From the NCBI GenBank assembly GCA_039183635.1, contig JBCDBL010000096.1:1-17119 (forward strand): a stretch of 17,119 nucleotides of DNA, read 5' to 3'. This stretch comes from JBCDBL01 sp039183635 (GTDB lineage: Bacteria; Pseudomonadota; Alphaproteobacteria; Caulobacterales; Parvularculaceae). How positions within the stretch are numbered: the stretch's first letter is position 1; every line of letters starts with the position of its first letter. Below the pieces are notes generated by a model that was not told where the DNA came from, did no database searches, and saw nothing but the letters and a program-made list of their open reading frames with translations. Below, in pieces: positions 1-6,970 of the stretch. Both the position numbers and the translations under genes were made by a program.

Positions 1-150
1 GGCGCCGGCCGCATCGTTAACGGCGTCACAGATAAGACCTATTCCGTCGCCCCGATTCCGGACCATTTGATGCATGTCATCGCCGCGGGTGGATTGATGC
101 CGCACTTAAAGACAAGATTCGCAACCCAATGCTCGGAGGCGCACCCATGA
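1..150 (+). CDS. Aconitase-superfamily small (swivel) subunit, 3' end only (LeuD/DmdB-like)
   Basis: This is the C-terminal 49 residues of a protein whose start lies outside the window; frame 1 is open to a TGA at 148-150. The tail carries a short polar strand, then 'APIPDHLMHVIAAGGLMPHLKTR'-like sequence. This matches the typical end of compact LeuD/HacB-type small subunits (P-x-P ... I-x-AGGL ... LK-x-R). Such subunits pair with an aconitase-like large subunit to hydrate or dehydrate isopropylmalate, citramalate, homoaconitate or dimethylmaleate. The stop overlaps the next ATG (ATGA, 147-150), so it is translationally coupled to the lyase that follows. That context favours a catabolic hydratase (dimethylmaleate or methylmalate type) over leucine synthesis. 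Family is fairly sure; substrate is unknown. Confidence 0.68.
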   Translation, partial: GAGRIVNGVTDKTYSVAPIPDHLMHVIAAGGLMPHLKTRFATQCSEAHP

Positions 151-1031
151 CCGTCAGCTTGAAAAAGAGGTTCGCCGAAAAACCCGCCGTGCTCGCCCCC
201 GGCGCTTACGACGCTTTGTCCGCCCTGTTGATCGAACAGGCGGGATTTGAGGCGTGTTACTTGTCGGGCGCGTCGATTTCCTACACGCAACTGGGACGCT
301 CCGATATTGGGCTTGTGGGCGCGCCTCAGGTGACGGACGTCATCGCAAGGGTGCGGGGGCGGGTGTCCATTCCGCTGATCGTCGACGCCGATACCGGGTT
401 TGGCAACGCCCTTAATGTTCAGCAAACGGTGCGATCCTTTGAAAGGGCTGGCGCGAACGCCATTCAACTGGAAGACCAGGTGATGCCGAAACGCTGCGGC
501 CATCTCGCCGGCAAGGAGCTTGTGAGTCTGGAGGAAATGGCCGGCAAAGTGCGCGCCGCCGTCGATGCTCGGGCGAGCGAGGAGACGCTGGTCATCGCGC
601 GCACCGACGCCATCGCGGTTGAAGGGTTCGATTACGCTTTGGAGCGGGCGGACGCCTATTGCGCCGCCGGCGCCGATATGCTGTTCGTCGAAGCGCCCCA
701 GACCCTTGCGCAAATGGAGGCGGTGGCCGCTCGGTTCGCCGGCCGCGTTCCGTTGCTCGCCAATATGGTCGAAGGCGGCAAAACGCCGCTTCAGACCGCC
801 GATGACCTCTCCGACGCCGGCTTCAGCCTCGTGATCACGCCTGGGGCTATGGTGCGCGCTTACGTGCATATGGCGCAAAAATTTTTAGCCGATTTGAAAC
901 AAACAGGCTCGACGGCGAACAGCCGGTCTGAAATGCTGAACTTCAAGCAATTAAACGATGTGTTGGGGTTGTCGGAATTGATGGCGCTCAGCGATCTTTA
1001 TGGCGAGGGAAAAAAGGACGCTGCGGAATGA
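147..1031 (+). CDS. Isocitrate lyase / PEP mutase superfamily C-C lyase (2-methylisocitrate or dimethylmalate lyase-like)
   Basis: A TIM-barrel Mg2+ enzyme of 294 aa, the usual length. Visible landmarks are DADTGFG (80-86), LED (108-110), the flexible active-site loop KRCGH (115-119), RTDA (152-155) and NMVEGGKTP (206-214). KRCGH with its Cys marks C-C bond lyases (2-methylisocitrate lyase, 2,3-dimethylmalate lyase, oxaloacetate hydrolase) rather than true PEP mutases. The EGG stretch resembles the dimethylmalate lyase / oxaloacetate hydrolase branch more than PrpB. The start is ATG 147, not the in-frame ATG 129: GGAGG at 135-139 is well spaced for 147, and 147 gives the ATGA overlap with the upstream hydratase subunit. 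Its own stop overlaps the next gene (ATGA at 1028). Expected product from a methylated malate is pyruvate plus a short acid (inferred). Confidence 0.85.
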   Translation: MTVSLKKRFAEKPAVLAPGAYDALSALLIEQAGFEACYLSGASISYTQLGRSDIGLVGAPQVTDVIARVRGRVSIPLIVDADTGFGNALNVQQTVRSFERAGANAIQLEDQVMPKRCGHLAGKELVSLEEMAGKVRAAVDARASEETLVIARTDAIAVEGFDYALERADAYCAAGADMLFVEAPQTLAQMEAVAARFAGRVPLLANMVEGGKTPLQTADDLSDAGFSLVITPGAMVRAYVHMAQKFLADLKQTGSTANSRSEMLNFKQLNDVLGLSELMALSDLYGEGKKDAAE

Positions 1032-1492
1032 AATCTCTTTTAGTTGCGTTAACCGTAAGTCTGTTGGCGGCGGGCGCCGCCATTGCGGGAGAGGCGGAGG
1101 ACCGCGCGGCGGTGGAGCGTACGATTGAGGCTGTTCTCGCCGCGTTCGCCGACAGCGATGTCGACCGGCTGGTCGCCCATTTTCACCCCGGCGTCGTTCA
1201 AATTCCCTCTTACGACAAGATCCTGGTGAACAGACAAGCTGCGGAGGACAATTACCGCGCGGCGTTCGCCCGGGCGAAATTCGATTTCGTCGAAAACGAC
1301 ATTGAAAATCTGGAAGTCCTGGACGACACGGCCGTTTACCATGCGCGCTATCGTTTGAAGATCAGCCCTCTGAACGGAGCCGAGCCCAGCTATCGCTCCG
1401 GCCGGTATATGATTGTCATGGTGCGCCATGCAGACAGCCCGACGGGCTGGGCGACGTATCGCGAGTTGGTGCAGTCGGAACCTGGTGTTTAG
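1028..1492 (+). CDS. Secreted NTF2-like / SnoaL-type small protein
   Basis: 154 aa with a clean Sec signal peptide (K2, then a Leu/Ala core, cleavage likely after AIA at 18-20). The mature part has the pattern of the NTF2-like/DUF4440 fold: an N-terminal helix (AEDRAAVERTIEAVLAAFADSDVDRLVAHFHP), then strands ending in RYRLKIS and SGRYMIVMVRH. Proteins of this fold bind small ligands or act as isomerases and cyclases, but many have no known activity. The gene is translationally coupled to the lyase upstream (ATGA overlap, 1028-1031), so it probably belongs to the same transcript, yet its product is periplasmic. A role as a binding or protective protein for the substrate is only a guess. Confidence 0.72.
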   Translation: MKSLLVALTVSLLAAGAAIAGEAEDRAAVERTIEAVLAAFADSDVDRLVAHFHPGVVQIPSYDKILVNRQAAEDNYRAAFARAKFDFVENDIENLEVLDDTAVYHARYRLKISPLNGAEPSYRSGRYMIVMVRHADSPTGWATYRELVQSEPGV

Positions 1493-1538
1493 AATTCTAA
1501 ATTCAGAAGTGCATATACAATATTCCCGCACGGCAGAA

Positions 1539-1620
1539 CGTCATCCTGACGAAAGTCAGGATCCAGGGGCGGCATACTCAGTGTTCGCGGCCCTGGATCC
1601 CAGCTTTCGCTGGGATGACG
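1539..1620. repeat. Composite palindromic repeat, family 1 (copy R1)
   Basis: An 82-bp element that starts CGTCATCC and ends GGATGACG. It has two terminal hairpins (stem CCTGAC/GTCAGG with a GAAA loop on the left; stem CCCAGC/GCTGGG with TTTC, i.e. GAAA on the other strand, on the right). They flank a core opening with CCAGGGGCGGCATACTCAG and closing with CCCTGG. Related copies lie at 3755-3859 and 7567-7648. It fills the gap between the convergent NTF2-like and nitrilase-like genes, where it could end both transcripts. Confidence 0.9.
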
Positions 1621-1668
1621 CTACCGGTTAGCGGATAGATATGTGTGTAAGAAATACTTTTTACTCTT

Positions 1669-2811
1669 CTAACGAACAACCCCGTCCGCCATTAATTTCT
1701 CAATCACCTGACGCTGTCGTGCGACGATATCGCCGCGCGACGGCGGCGCAACTTCGCCATTTCGAAGTGCTCCGTTGGGAACAGCGTGCACCGTATCTGC
1801 ATAACTCTCCGCATAAGCCTGAAACGGTTGGCGGGCGAGAAAGTTCGACATGCCCGTACGTTGCCGGTAGGCCCGCAGGGCCGGCAGGTCGATAAGGGCG
1901 TTCGCCGTCATGCTTTCCCCGCTTTCTGCGGAGGCCAAGACCGTGCCATCATAATGCACAACCTTCGACATGGCGTCGGTGGAGGCGGCGGGCAGGGGCG
2001 TTCCTGTAATCTCCGCCGTGTTCGCCGAGACCACGTAAGCCATGTTTTCAATGGCGCGCGCCCGCTTGGCGATGTCTTTTTGGGTGAGCTTGGGCGCTGC
2101 GACCTCGCTTGTGGGGTGAAAGAAAATCTCCGCCCCGCGCATGGCGAGGCAGCGTGCGACCTCCGGATACAGAATTTCCTCCGACGCTATGCCGGCGATG
2201 GCGCCGATCTCCGTTTGCGCCACGGGGAACACGCCGTCAAGGCCGTAAAGGTCGAGATACTTGTCCCAAACATCGTAAGGCGAAGGCGTGTACATGGAGA
2301 TAAGACGGCGATAGCGCAGGACGGTCTTCCCGGCGGGGGAGATGAGAAAGTTCGTCTGGAAATAAAGTTCCGGGAAATTCGCGTCCGTCTCGTAGGCGTT
2401 GCCGGCGAGGAAAATGTCATGCTTTTCCGCCATGGCGGCGAGGCGGGCATATTCTTCGCCCTCCGGATCAATAGCGGCCTTGTCGCGCCAGGCGGGGAGG
2501 CTCTCGCCCAACGGAAACCCGGTCATGAAATATTCCGGCAATGTGACAAGCCGTGTCGCCGTTCCGTTGAAGGTTTTCAAAAACGCTTTGCTCACCCCGA
2601 TTTGCCCGTCGATGCGGGCGAGGGACGCCATCATCCGGGCCCTGGCGTCGTCTCGGGTTTTGTCCTGGTTCACCGCGTCGCATTTTGTTTGCAGGGCGAG
2701 AGCGGTGTAGCGGGGCGCGTCCTCGGCCGCCGCGGCGCAGCCGCCAAGTATCGATGTCGTTAGGGCGGCGGCCGTTCTGTTGAAAACTTGCCTGCGGGTG
2801 AGGGCTGTCAT
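1669..2811 (-). CDS. Exported nitrilase-fold protein lacking the catalytic Lys and Cys (probable pseudoenzyme)
   Basis: 380 aa. The N-terminus has a Tat-like motif (TRRQVF, 5-10), a hydrophobic stretch and a possible lipobox LGGC ending at Cys25, so it is probably an exported, perhaps lipid-anchored, protein. The body is a carbon-nitrogen hydrolase domain: TLPEYFM gives the first catalytic residue (Glu93), and YPEVARCLAMRGAEIFFHPTSE is the conserved segment after the nucleophile. The catalytic Lys position in YRK is Arg169 (YRRL). The nucleophile position (C-x-x-x-x-Y-P-E in amidases) reads S-E-E-I-L-Y-P-E, with Ser210 or, one residue earlier, Ala209; Cys221 is 11 residues too late. Hydrolysis by the usual E-K-C triad is therefore unlikely. 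It is the last gene of the minus-strand operon, with an ATGA overlap to the gene before it. Confidence 0.82.
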   Translation of the reverse strand: MTALTRRQVFNRTAAALTTSILGGCAAAAEDAPRYTALALQTKCDAVNQDKTRDDARARMMASLARIDGQIGVSKAFLKTFNGTATRLVTLPEYFMTGFPLGESLPAWRDKAAIDPEGEEYARLAAMAEKHDIFLAGNAYETDANFPELYFQTNFLISPAGKTVLRYRRLISMYTPSPYDVWDKYLDLYGLDGVFPVAQTEIGAIAGIASEEILYPEVARCLAMRGAEIFFHPTSEVAAPKLTQKDIAKRARAIENMAYVVSANTAEITGTPLPAASTDAMSKVVHYDGTVLASAESGESMTANALIDLPALRAYRQRTGMSNFLARQPFQAYAESYADTVHAVPNGALRNGEVAPPSRGDIVARQRQVIEKLMADGVVR

Positions 2812-3734
2812 GTTTGCTGCGCTTTCCAGGCGGTGAGAATTTCAGCGCCGGTCGCTGTCCACACCGTTTTGTCGTCCATGATTTTCGAAAGAATATTTCT
2901 CAAAGACCGAATACGGAAGGGCTGACCGATGACATAGGGCGTAAGCGCCAAGTGTAAAATACGTCCGCCATGTTTGTCGGCTTCGTTTCTGAACAAAGTG
3001 AAGGCGTCCAGCACTTGCTCTTCATACGCAGCCTCCGTATGGCCGAGATTTATGAGGAGGTGTCGATCCTCCAATTCCGAAGTGTGGGGCATAGACACCA
3101 CTTCACCGGCCTCTGTTGTCATGGCGTAGGGCATGTCGTCATTCACCCAGTCGCAGATATATTGAACGCCTGCTTCCGCCAACAGCTTTAACGTGTTCTC
3201 ACTTTCCGACCGCGCCGGCGACAGCCAGCCAGCTACGTTGCCGCCAGAGGCGGTTTTTAACACCTCTAACGTTTCGGTAATTTGCTTACGTTCAGTCTCT
3301 TCGTCGAGGCCGCCGTAATGCAATGCGTTCATGTCGAGCCCATGGGCCGCGACCTCCCAGCCTCTCGTCGTTACTTCTTTCACAAGCCCCGGCATGCGCT
3401 GCGCCACGGCGGCGTTCATGGGTACGGTGGCTTTCACGCCCGCAGCGTCGAGGGCTTTGAAGATCCGCTGGATGCCGACTCGGGCGCCATAATCCCGCGT
3501 CGTATAGGTGCGGTAGTCCGGATACGGCGTCACCATATGACCCGGTGCGCGAAAGGGGCCTTCATTGGGCGTCAGGGGAAAGAACTCCAGAACCGGTGTT
3601 ATCCATAGGGCGACTTTTGCGCCGTTGGGCCATTCCACGGGTTTGCGTTCGAAGAGGTTCGTCCAGGGATAGAGGTCGTGGTCCATGCCGTGACGGCGTA
3701 AAGGGTATTCGAGGTATGTTTTGTCGAGGGGCAT
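2808..3734 (-). CDS. PuuE-type polysaccharide deacetylase-family protein (paralogue B)
   Basis: 308 aa from ATG 3734; an upstream in-frame TTG at 3752 abuts the repeat and looks less likely. It is a NodB-fold protein of the branch that includes PuuE allantoinase: WPNGAK (35-40), RDYGARVG (80-87), the lone motif-2 His in AHG (His131), and GWLSPARSES (169-178). The last active-site motif, LH-x-x-x-(I/V)G in its two paralogues, reads LTPYVIG here, so the conserved His is Thr265. It may be altered in activity or form a mixed oligomer. No signal peptide; cytoplasmic. It lies between paralogue A (gap 114 bp, filled by a repeat) and the nitrilase-like gene (ATGA overlap). PuuE cleaves a cyclic ureide ring and true deacetylases cleave N-acetyl groups; the substrate here is unknown. 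Confidence 0.82.
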   Translation of the reverse strand: MPLDKTYLEYPLRRHGMDHDLYPWTNLFERKPVEWPNGAKVALWITPVLEFFPLTPNEGPFRAPGHMVTPYPDYRTYTTRDYGARVGIQRIFKALDAAGVKATVPMNAAVAQRMPGLVKEVTTRGWEVAAHGLDMNALHYGGLDEETERKQITETLEVLKTASGGNVAGWLSPARSESENTLKLLAEAGVQYICDWVNDDMPYAMTTEAGEVVSMPHTSELEDRHLLINLGHTEAAYEEQVLDAFTLFRNEADKHGGRILHLALTPYVIGQPFRIRSLRNILSKIMDDKTVWTATGAEILTAWKAQQT

Positions 3735-3754
3735 GGTTCTTGTCTTTCTCAAGC

Positions 3755-3859
3755 CGTCATCCCAAACAAGCCGGGCGGGAGCCCGGCGCAGATTTGGGAT
3801 CCAGGGGCGGCATACTCAGAGCAAGCGGCCCCTGGATCCTGACTTTCGTCAGGATGACG
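3755..3859. repeat. Composite palindromic repeat, family 1 (copy R2)
   Basis: A 105-bp relative of R1 bounded by CGTCATCC and GGATGACG. The core (CCAGGGGCGGCATACTCAGAG ... CCCCTGG) is in the same orientation as in R1. The right arm is the TCCTGACTTTCGTCAGGA hairpin. The left arm is an expanded hairpin, CCCAAA ... TTTGGG, holding an inner GCCGGGC/GCCCGGC stem. It separates two tandem deacetylase-like genes, and its right end (3849-3859) is read as the last codons and stop of the upstream one. Confidence 0.9.
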
Positions 3860-4760
3860 TCTGTGCAATGTTTTCAAGCGCCGCGTCATAGCAATTCTCC
3901 ATATAAAACTTGGCGATCTCCGCCGCCGTCGTCACCCAGACATCGTCTTTATGGGATGTGATGTAGTCGAGCGCCTCTTTAAACGGCCCGATGCGATGCG
4001 CCCGCCCGACGAGGTAGGCGTGCAACGGGATGCACATCACCGTGCCGCTGTCCGCCCCTTCCTCTAGCAATTGGTCGAACTGGCGCTTCAGGACATCCGT
4101 ATACTGAGCCGGGCTTTGGCCGAACACATTGTAGGCGTAATGGTCGTTGATCTCCAGGGAATACGGCATGGAGATGAGGCGGCCTTGGCTCACCTTCAAC
4201 GGTTGCGGCTGGTCGTCCTGGAAGAGATCGCACGTATACCAAAAGTCATACTCGGCGAGGAGGTCGATGGTGCGCTCGGTATGGGTGAGGGCCGGGGCGA
4301 GGTAGCCGCGAATGCGTTGGCCCGTCGCGTCTTTTACGGTCTTGATGGAATCCTCCAGGATCGCCCGTTCCTGGGCCTCGTCCATGCCGTATGTGTAGCG
4401 CGTGTTGTAAATGCCGTGGGAGAAGAACTCCCAATCCCGTTCGGCGCAGGCCTCTATGATTTCCGGATGGTGCTGGCACATGGCGACGGACAGGGACACC
4501 GATCCGCGGACGTCGGCCGCGTCCATCGCCTCCATCAGGCGCCAATGGCCGACACGATTGCCATGGTCGCGATAGGAATAAGGGACAATGTCCGGCAGAG
4601 GTTTCGGCCAGCTTTTTCGCTGCGGGTTCGCCGGCGGGCGCATTTCGTAAAATTCTATGTTGGGCGCCACCCAGAAGGCCACCTTCTTGCCCCCCGGCCA
4701 TGTGATTTTCGGGCGATCTTTATACGGCCAATAGTCATAGAGATCTGGGTCTTGTTTCAT
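3849..4760 (-). CDS. PuuE-type polysaccharide deacetylase-family protein (paralogue A)
   Basis: 303 aa. It has the same layout as its neighbour: WPGGKK (21-26), RDHGNRVG (64-71), SHGIYNTRYTYG around His115, GYLAPALTHTERT (152-163), and the C-terminal catalytic motif LHAYLVG with His247 kept. Cytoplasmic, NodB fold, in the branch of PuuE allantoinase, which opens a ureide ring. Only one His of the usual H-x3-H metal motif is present, as in PuuE. The ATG at 4760 has no ribosome-binding site, but a TATAAT lies 7 bases upstream, so this gene may have its own promoter giving a leaderless mRNA. The last residues (TSS-stop) are encoded by the repeat at 3755-3859. It follows the isochorismatase-like gene across a 224-bp gap holding another repeat. 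Confidence 0.83.
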   Translation of the reverse strand: MKQDPDLYDYWPYKDRPKITWPGGKKVAFWVAPNIEFYEMRPPANPQRKSWPKPLPDIVPYSYRDHGNRVGHWRLMEAMDAADVRGSVSLSVAMCQHHPEIIEACAERDWEFFSHGIYNTRYTYGMDEAQERAILEDSIKTVKDATGQRIRGYLAPALTHTERTIDLLAEYDFWYTCDLFQDDQPQPLKVSQGRLISMPYSLEINDHYAYNVFGQSPAQYTDVLKRQFDQLLEEGADSGTVMCIPLHAYLVGRAHRIGPFKEALDYITSHKDDVWVTTAAEIAKFYMENCYDAALENIAQTSS

Positions 4761-4767
4761 GTGTTAG

Positions 4768-4773
4768 ATTATA
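4768..4773 (-). promoter_or_regulatory. Possible -10 box of a leaderless promoter for paralogue A
   Basis: Read on the minus strand this is a perfect TATAAT, ending 7 bases before the ATG at 4760, which would put the transcript start at or next to the start codon. I see no good -35 at the right distance. The missing ribosome-binding site at this start agrees with a leaderless message, but the call rests on one hexamer. Confidence 0.3.
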
Positions 4774-4810
4774 GGTTTGTAGTGTTGAAAAGGCGTATGC
4801 ATCTTGCGTC

Positions 4811-4952
4811 CTTCCCCCGCGTGCAGGGGAAGTGGCCTGAAGGGCCGAAGGGGGCTGCGGTGTTTTGAGTAAAACGGTACGCATGTGTTTTGCGGCGATA
4901 TTGCGCCCCCTCCGTCCGCTTGCGCGGACACCTCCCCCGCAGGCGGGGGAGG
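4811..4952. repeat. Composite palindromic repeat, family 2 (copy E1)
   Basis: A 142-bp element with a GC-rich hairpin at each end: CTTCCCCC ... GGGGAAG at 4811-4832 and CCTCCCCC ... GGGGGAGG at 4931-4952. There are inner hairpins (GGCC/GGCC on the left; GTCCGC/GCGGAC on the right) and a matching inverted pair GAAGGGGGC / GCCCCCTCC around an AT-richer centre. The second copy is at 6971-7098 in the opposite orientation. It sits between two tandem minus-strand genes. Confidence 0.88.
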
Positions 4953-4984
4953 GTAGGGCTGCAGTCTCTGTTCTGGAACAAAAC

Positions 4985-5674
4985 TCATCCCGTGTACGCC
5001 TCAATCCAGTCCATCACTTCCTGCACCTTCACAACGTCCGCGTACTTCAGCTGCAAGTCCGTCAAGTTGGCGTAATGGTAGCTTTCATGTTTATCTGCGA
5101 CGCATTCGATAGGCACAATCGTGCGGAAGCCGTTCGACAAAGAATCCACCGCCGTCGCCCGGATGCAGCCGGAGGTGGAGCCGCCGGTCACCACCACGGT
5201 GTCGACTTTGTGCCAGGTGAGAAAGCTTTTCAACGGCGTTTCGAAGAACGCAGACGGCATGCGCTTGGTGTAGACGGCGTCCACTTTTTCATCGATCTGA
5301 AGGGCGTCGTCGAAGGCGTGGCGGTCGGAGCCGTATTTGATGTTCTGCAAACTGTCCGGCGTGTCGGTGCGCGTACCCCAGACGCCTGCGTCGGCGGCGT
5401 TGTCCATATAGGCGACATGGGTCCACGCCACGGGCAAGCCCTTGGCCCGGGCCAGTTTCGAAATCTCGTTCGTATACTCCATTTGCCTCGGGTCGGCGAC
5501 ATAGGCGGTTTTTGGAAACAGGTCCGGCCGCGTATAGCCCTTTTGCGGGTCGACATTCACAATGGCGAGTTTTTCCCCGAAACCGAATTTCGCCCGGGCG
5601 GGGTTCGCCATCACCTCCTCAAAGATCTCTCTGGCGGTTTGGGTGGTGGGCTTCATGGTCGGATCAAGGGGCAT
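4985..5674 (-). CDS. Isochorismatase-family cysteine hydrolase (N-carbamoylsarcosine amidase-like)
   Basis: 229 aa. The three catalytic positions of the family are present: Asp42 in VDPQKGYT, Lys137 in YTKRMPSAFF, and the nucleophile Cys170 in TSGCIRATA, preceded by a VTGGST turn. The segment after the Cys (AVDSLSNGFRTIVPIECVADKHESYHYANLTDLQLKYADV) resembles N-carbamoylsarcosine amidase, so an amide or carbamoyl C-N bond is a likely target rather than isochorismate. Other family members act on maleamate, ureidoacrylate or nicotinamide. The ATG at 5674 has AAGGA eight bases upstream. It is the first gene of the minus-strand run, and a perfect 10+4+10 palindrome lies 26 bp ahead of it. Cytoplasmic. 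Confidence 0.87.
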   Translation of the reverse strand: MPLDPTMKPTTQTAREIFEEVMANPARAKFGFGEKLAIVNVDPQKGYTRPDLFPKTAYVADPRQMEYTNEISKLARAKGLPVAWTHVAYMDNAADAGVWGTRTDTPDSLQNIKYGSDRHAFDDALQIDEKVDAVYTKRMPSAFFETPLKSFLTWHKVDTVVVTGGSTSGCIRATAVDSLSNGFRTIVPIECVADKHESYHYANLTDLQLKYADVVKVQEVMDWIEAYTG

Positions 5675-5700
5675 GGAATTGGTCCTTTGGCGGCGTCTTT

Positions 5701-5724
5701 AAATGGCATAGTAATATGCCATTT
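5701..5724. promoter_or_regulatory. 24-bp perfect palindrome, candidate operator (site B)
   Basis: The arms AAATGGCATA and TATGCCATTT are perfectly complementary and separated by GTAA. The site is 26 bp ahead of the isochorismatase-like start and contains AT-rich -10-like sequence. A second palindrome of the same length and pattern (AAATG-R-Y-AT ... ATRYCATTT) is at 8971-8994. Two matched sites in front of two catabolic operons point to a shared dimeric regulator; no regulator gene is in the window. Confidence 0.7.
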
Positions 5725-5784
5725 CAGCGACGTCGAGGGGGTGGCGCTTGCCAAGTTTAAAAATTGAGCGCCTTTGATCAGACG

Positions 5785-6180
5785 TTAAACATCGCCTAGT
5801 TCGCTGGCCCCAACGTTTAACGGCTCCCATGTGAGCCAGGTGAGAAGGGCAAAGGCGACAACTCCTAAAATTGCGCCAAGGAGGAAGAGCAATCGTTCCT
5901 TGGCCTCTTCTTGTCGCCATACCGCGCGGACGCCTAAGGCGATGGAGAAGAGTAAGCCCAGGCCGACTATAGCAAACGCCCCGAGCCGAAAATACTGAAG
6001 CAGTTCATAGGCGTCAGCAACGCCGCGCCCATATGCTTGAAACATCATGAAAAATACACCGAACACAGCGCATAATTGAATGGTTGTAAATCCCGCTATG
6101 AGGGAATTTGCGAATAGAAAACCAGGCATCATACCCCATCGCGACATTGCGTTTATGAGGGGTTTTTCTTTGATGGTCAT
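5785..6180 (-). CDS. Small integral membrane protein, unknown function
   Basis: 131 aa with three likely transmembrane helices (about residues 20-47, 67-87 and 96-118). A charged loop RAVWRQEEAKER lies between the second and third, and the tail is short and acidic. I do not recognise the family. The start ATG at 6180 has no clear ribosome-binding site, so translation may start differently. It lies upstream of, and on the same strand as, the hydrolase operon, with a 110-bp gap containing the palindrome at 5701-5724. It is therefore probably a separate unit, although read-through is possible. It might help transport a substrate, but it is too small to be a typical permease. Confidence 0.65.
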   Translation of the reverse strand: MTIKEKPLINAMSRWGMMPGFLFANSLIAGFTTIQLCAVFGVFFMMFQAYGRGVADAYELLQYFRLGAFAIVGLGLLFSIALGVRAVWRQEEAKERLLFLLGAILGVVAFALLTWLTWEPLNVGASELGDV

Positions 6181-6276
6181 AGCGTAAAGGTTCTTTTTTC
6201 TCTGACGGGCCGCAGCAAGAATTACTACAGGTGAGTATGCCTGGTAAATACGAGTGTAGGCCTATACAAACACGCC

Positions 6277-6957
6277 ATGTCCGACACCGCCCGCCCTTTC
6301 ATATACGATCCGCCGACGGAGCCCTTGCGGGTGGTGCACGTCGATGCGGATCTTTTGGTGGCGGATAAGCCGTCGGGGCTGCTCACGGTCCCCGGCAAGG
6401 CGGCGGAGCACGGCGACTGTTTGGAGGCGCGGGTGCAGGCGGCGTATCCGGGGGCGGCGATTGTCCATCGGCTTGACATGGACACGTCCGGCCTTGTGGT
6501 GATGGCCCGCACCCGGGCGGCGCATCGTCATTTGGGACAGCAATTTGAAAAACGGCGCGTTGCAAAAACCTATATCGCCCGGGTCTGGGGCGCGTTGTCG
6601 GCGGAGGCGGGAACCGTGGAGGCGCCGATCCTCTGCGACTGGCCGAACCGGCCGAAACAGATGGTGGACTTCGCCCGCGGCCGCGCCGCGCTGACGGACT
6701 GGCGGGTTTTGCAGCGGGAGGTTTTGCCAGGCGGCGCGTCGGTAAGCCGGGTTGAAATGTTTCCCCGCACCGGCCGCTCTCACCAATTGCGGGTGCATAT
6801 GTTGAGCCTCGGTCATCCGATTTTAGGAGATAATTTTTACGCCCACTCGCAGGCGTTTGAGGCTGCGCCGCGCCTTCAGCTGCATGCGGAGCGGTTAGGG
6901 TTTCGTCATCCTAAGGGCGGGGAGGTTTGTGCGTTTGTGTCGCCCTGTCCGTTTTAG
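6277..6957 (+). CDS. RluA-family pseudouridine synthase
   Basis: 226 aa, about the length of RluA itself. It shows KPSGLLTVPG (31-40), the catalytic motif HRLDMDTSG (64-72, Asp67 the nucleophile), EKRRVAKTYIARVWG, and the C-terminal GRSHQLRVHM ... GHPILGDNFY. These enzymes turn specific uridines of 23S rRNA and/or tRNA into pseudouridine. The short form, without an S4 domain, fits the RluA branch (23S U746 and tRNA U32 in E. coli), but the target cannot be read from sequence. It is a lone plus-strand gene among catabolic genes, converging on the gene at 7117-7488 with a palindromic element in the junction. Confidence 0.9.
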   Translation: MSDTARPFIYDPPTEPLRVVHVDADLLVADKPSGLLTVPGKAAEHGDCLEARVQAAYPGAAIVHRLDMDTSGLVVMARTRAAHRHLGQQFEKRRVAKTYIARVWGALSAEAGTVEAPILCDWPNRPKQMVDFARGRAALTDWRVLQREVLPGGASVSRVEMFPRTGRSHQLRVHMLSLGHPILGDNFYAHSQAFEAAPRLQLHAERLGFRHPKGGEVCAFVSPCPF

Positions 6958-6970
6958 GCGTGGAGCTTGT

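Noticed and set aside
129..146. Start of the lyase at ATG 129
   Set aside because: The GGAGG at 135-139 lies downstream of it and serves ATG 147, which also overlaps the upstream stop.
1786..2763. Plus-strand open frame of 325 codons opposite the nitrilase-like gene
   Set aside because: It is antisense to a recognisable family domain and matches no family.
2808..4760. Secreted chitin or peptidoglycan deacetylases
   Set aside because: None of the three NodB-fold proteins has a signal peptide or a complete H-x3-H metal motif. Their motifs fit the cytoplasmic PuuE branch better.
5701..5724. Palindrome as a Zur (zinc uptake regulator) box
   Set aside because: The arms AAATG..ATA recall the Zur operator as I know it (AAATGTTATA arms), but the centre is 4 bases instead of about 1, and no zinc-related gene follows. 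The changed bases and spacing argue for another regulator.
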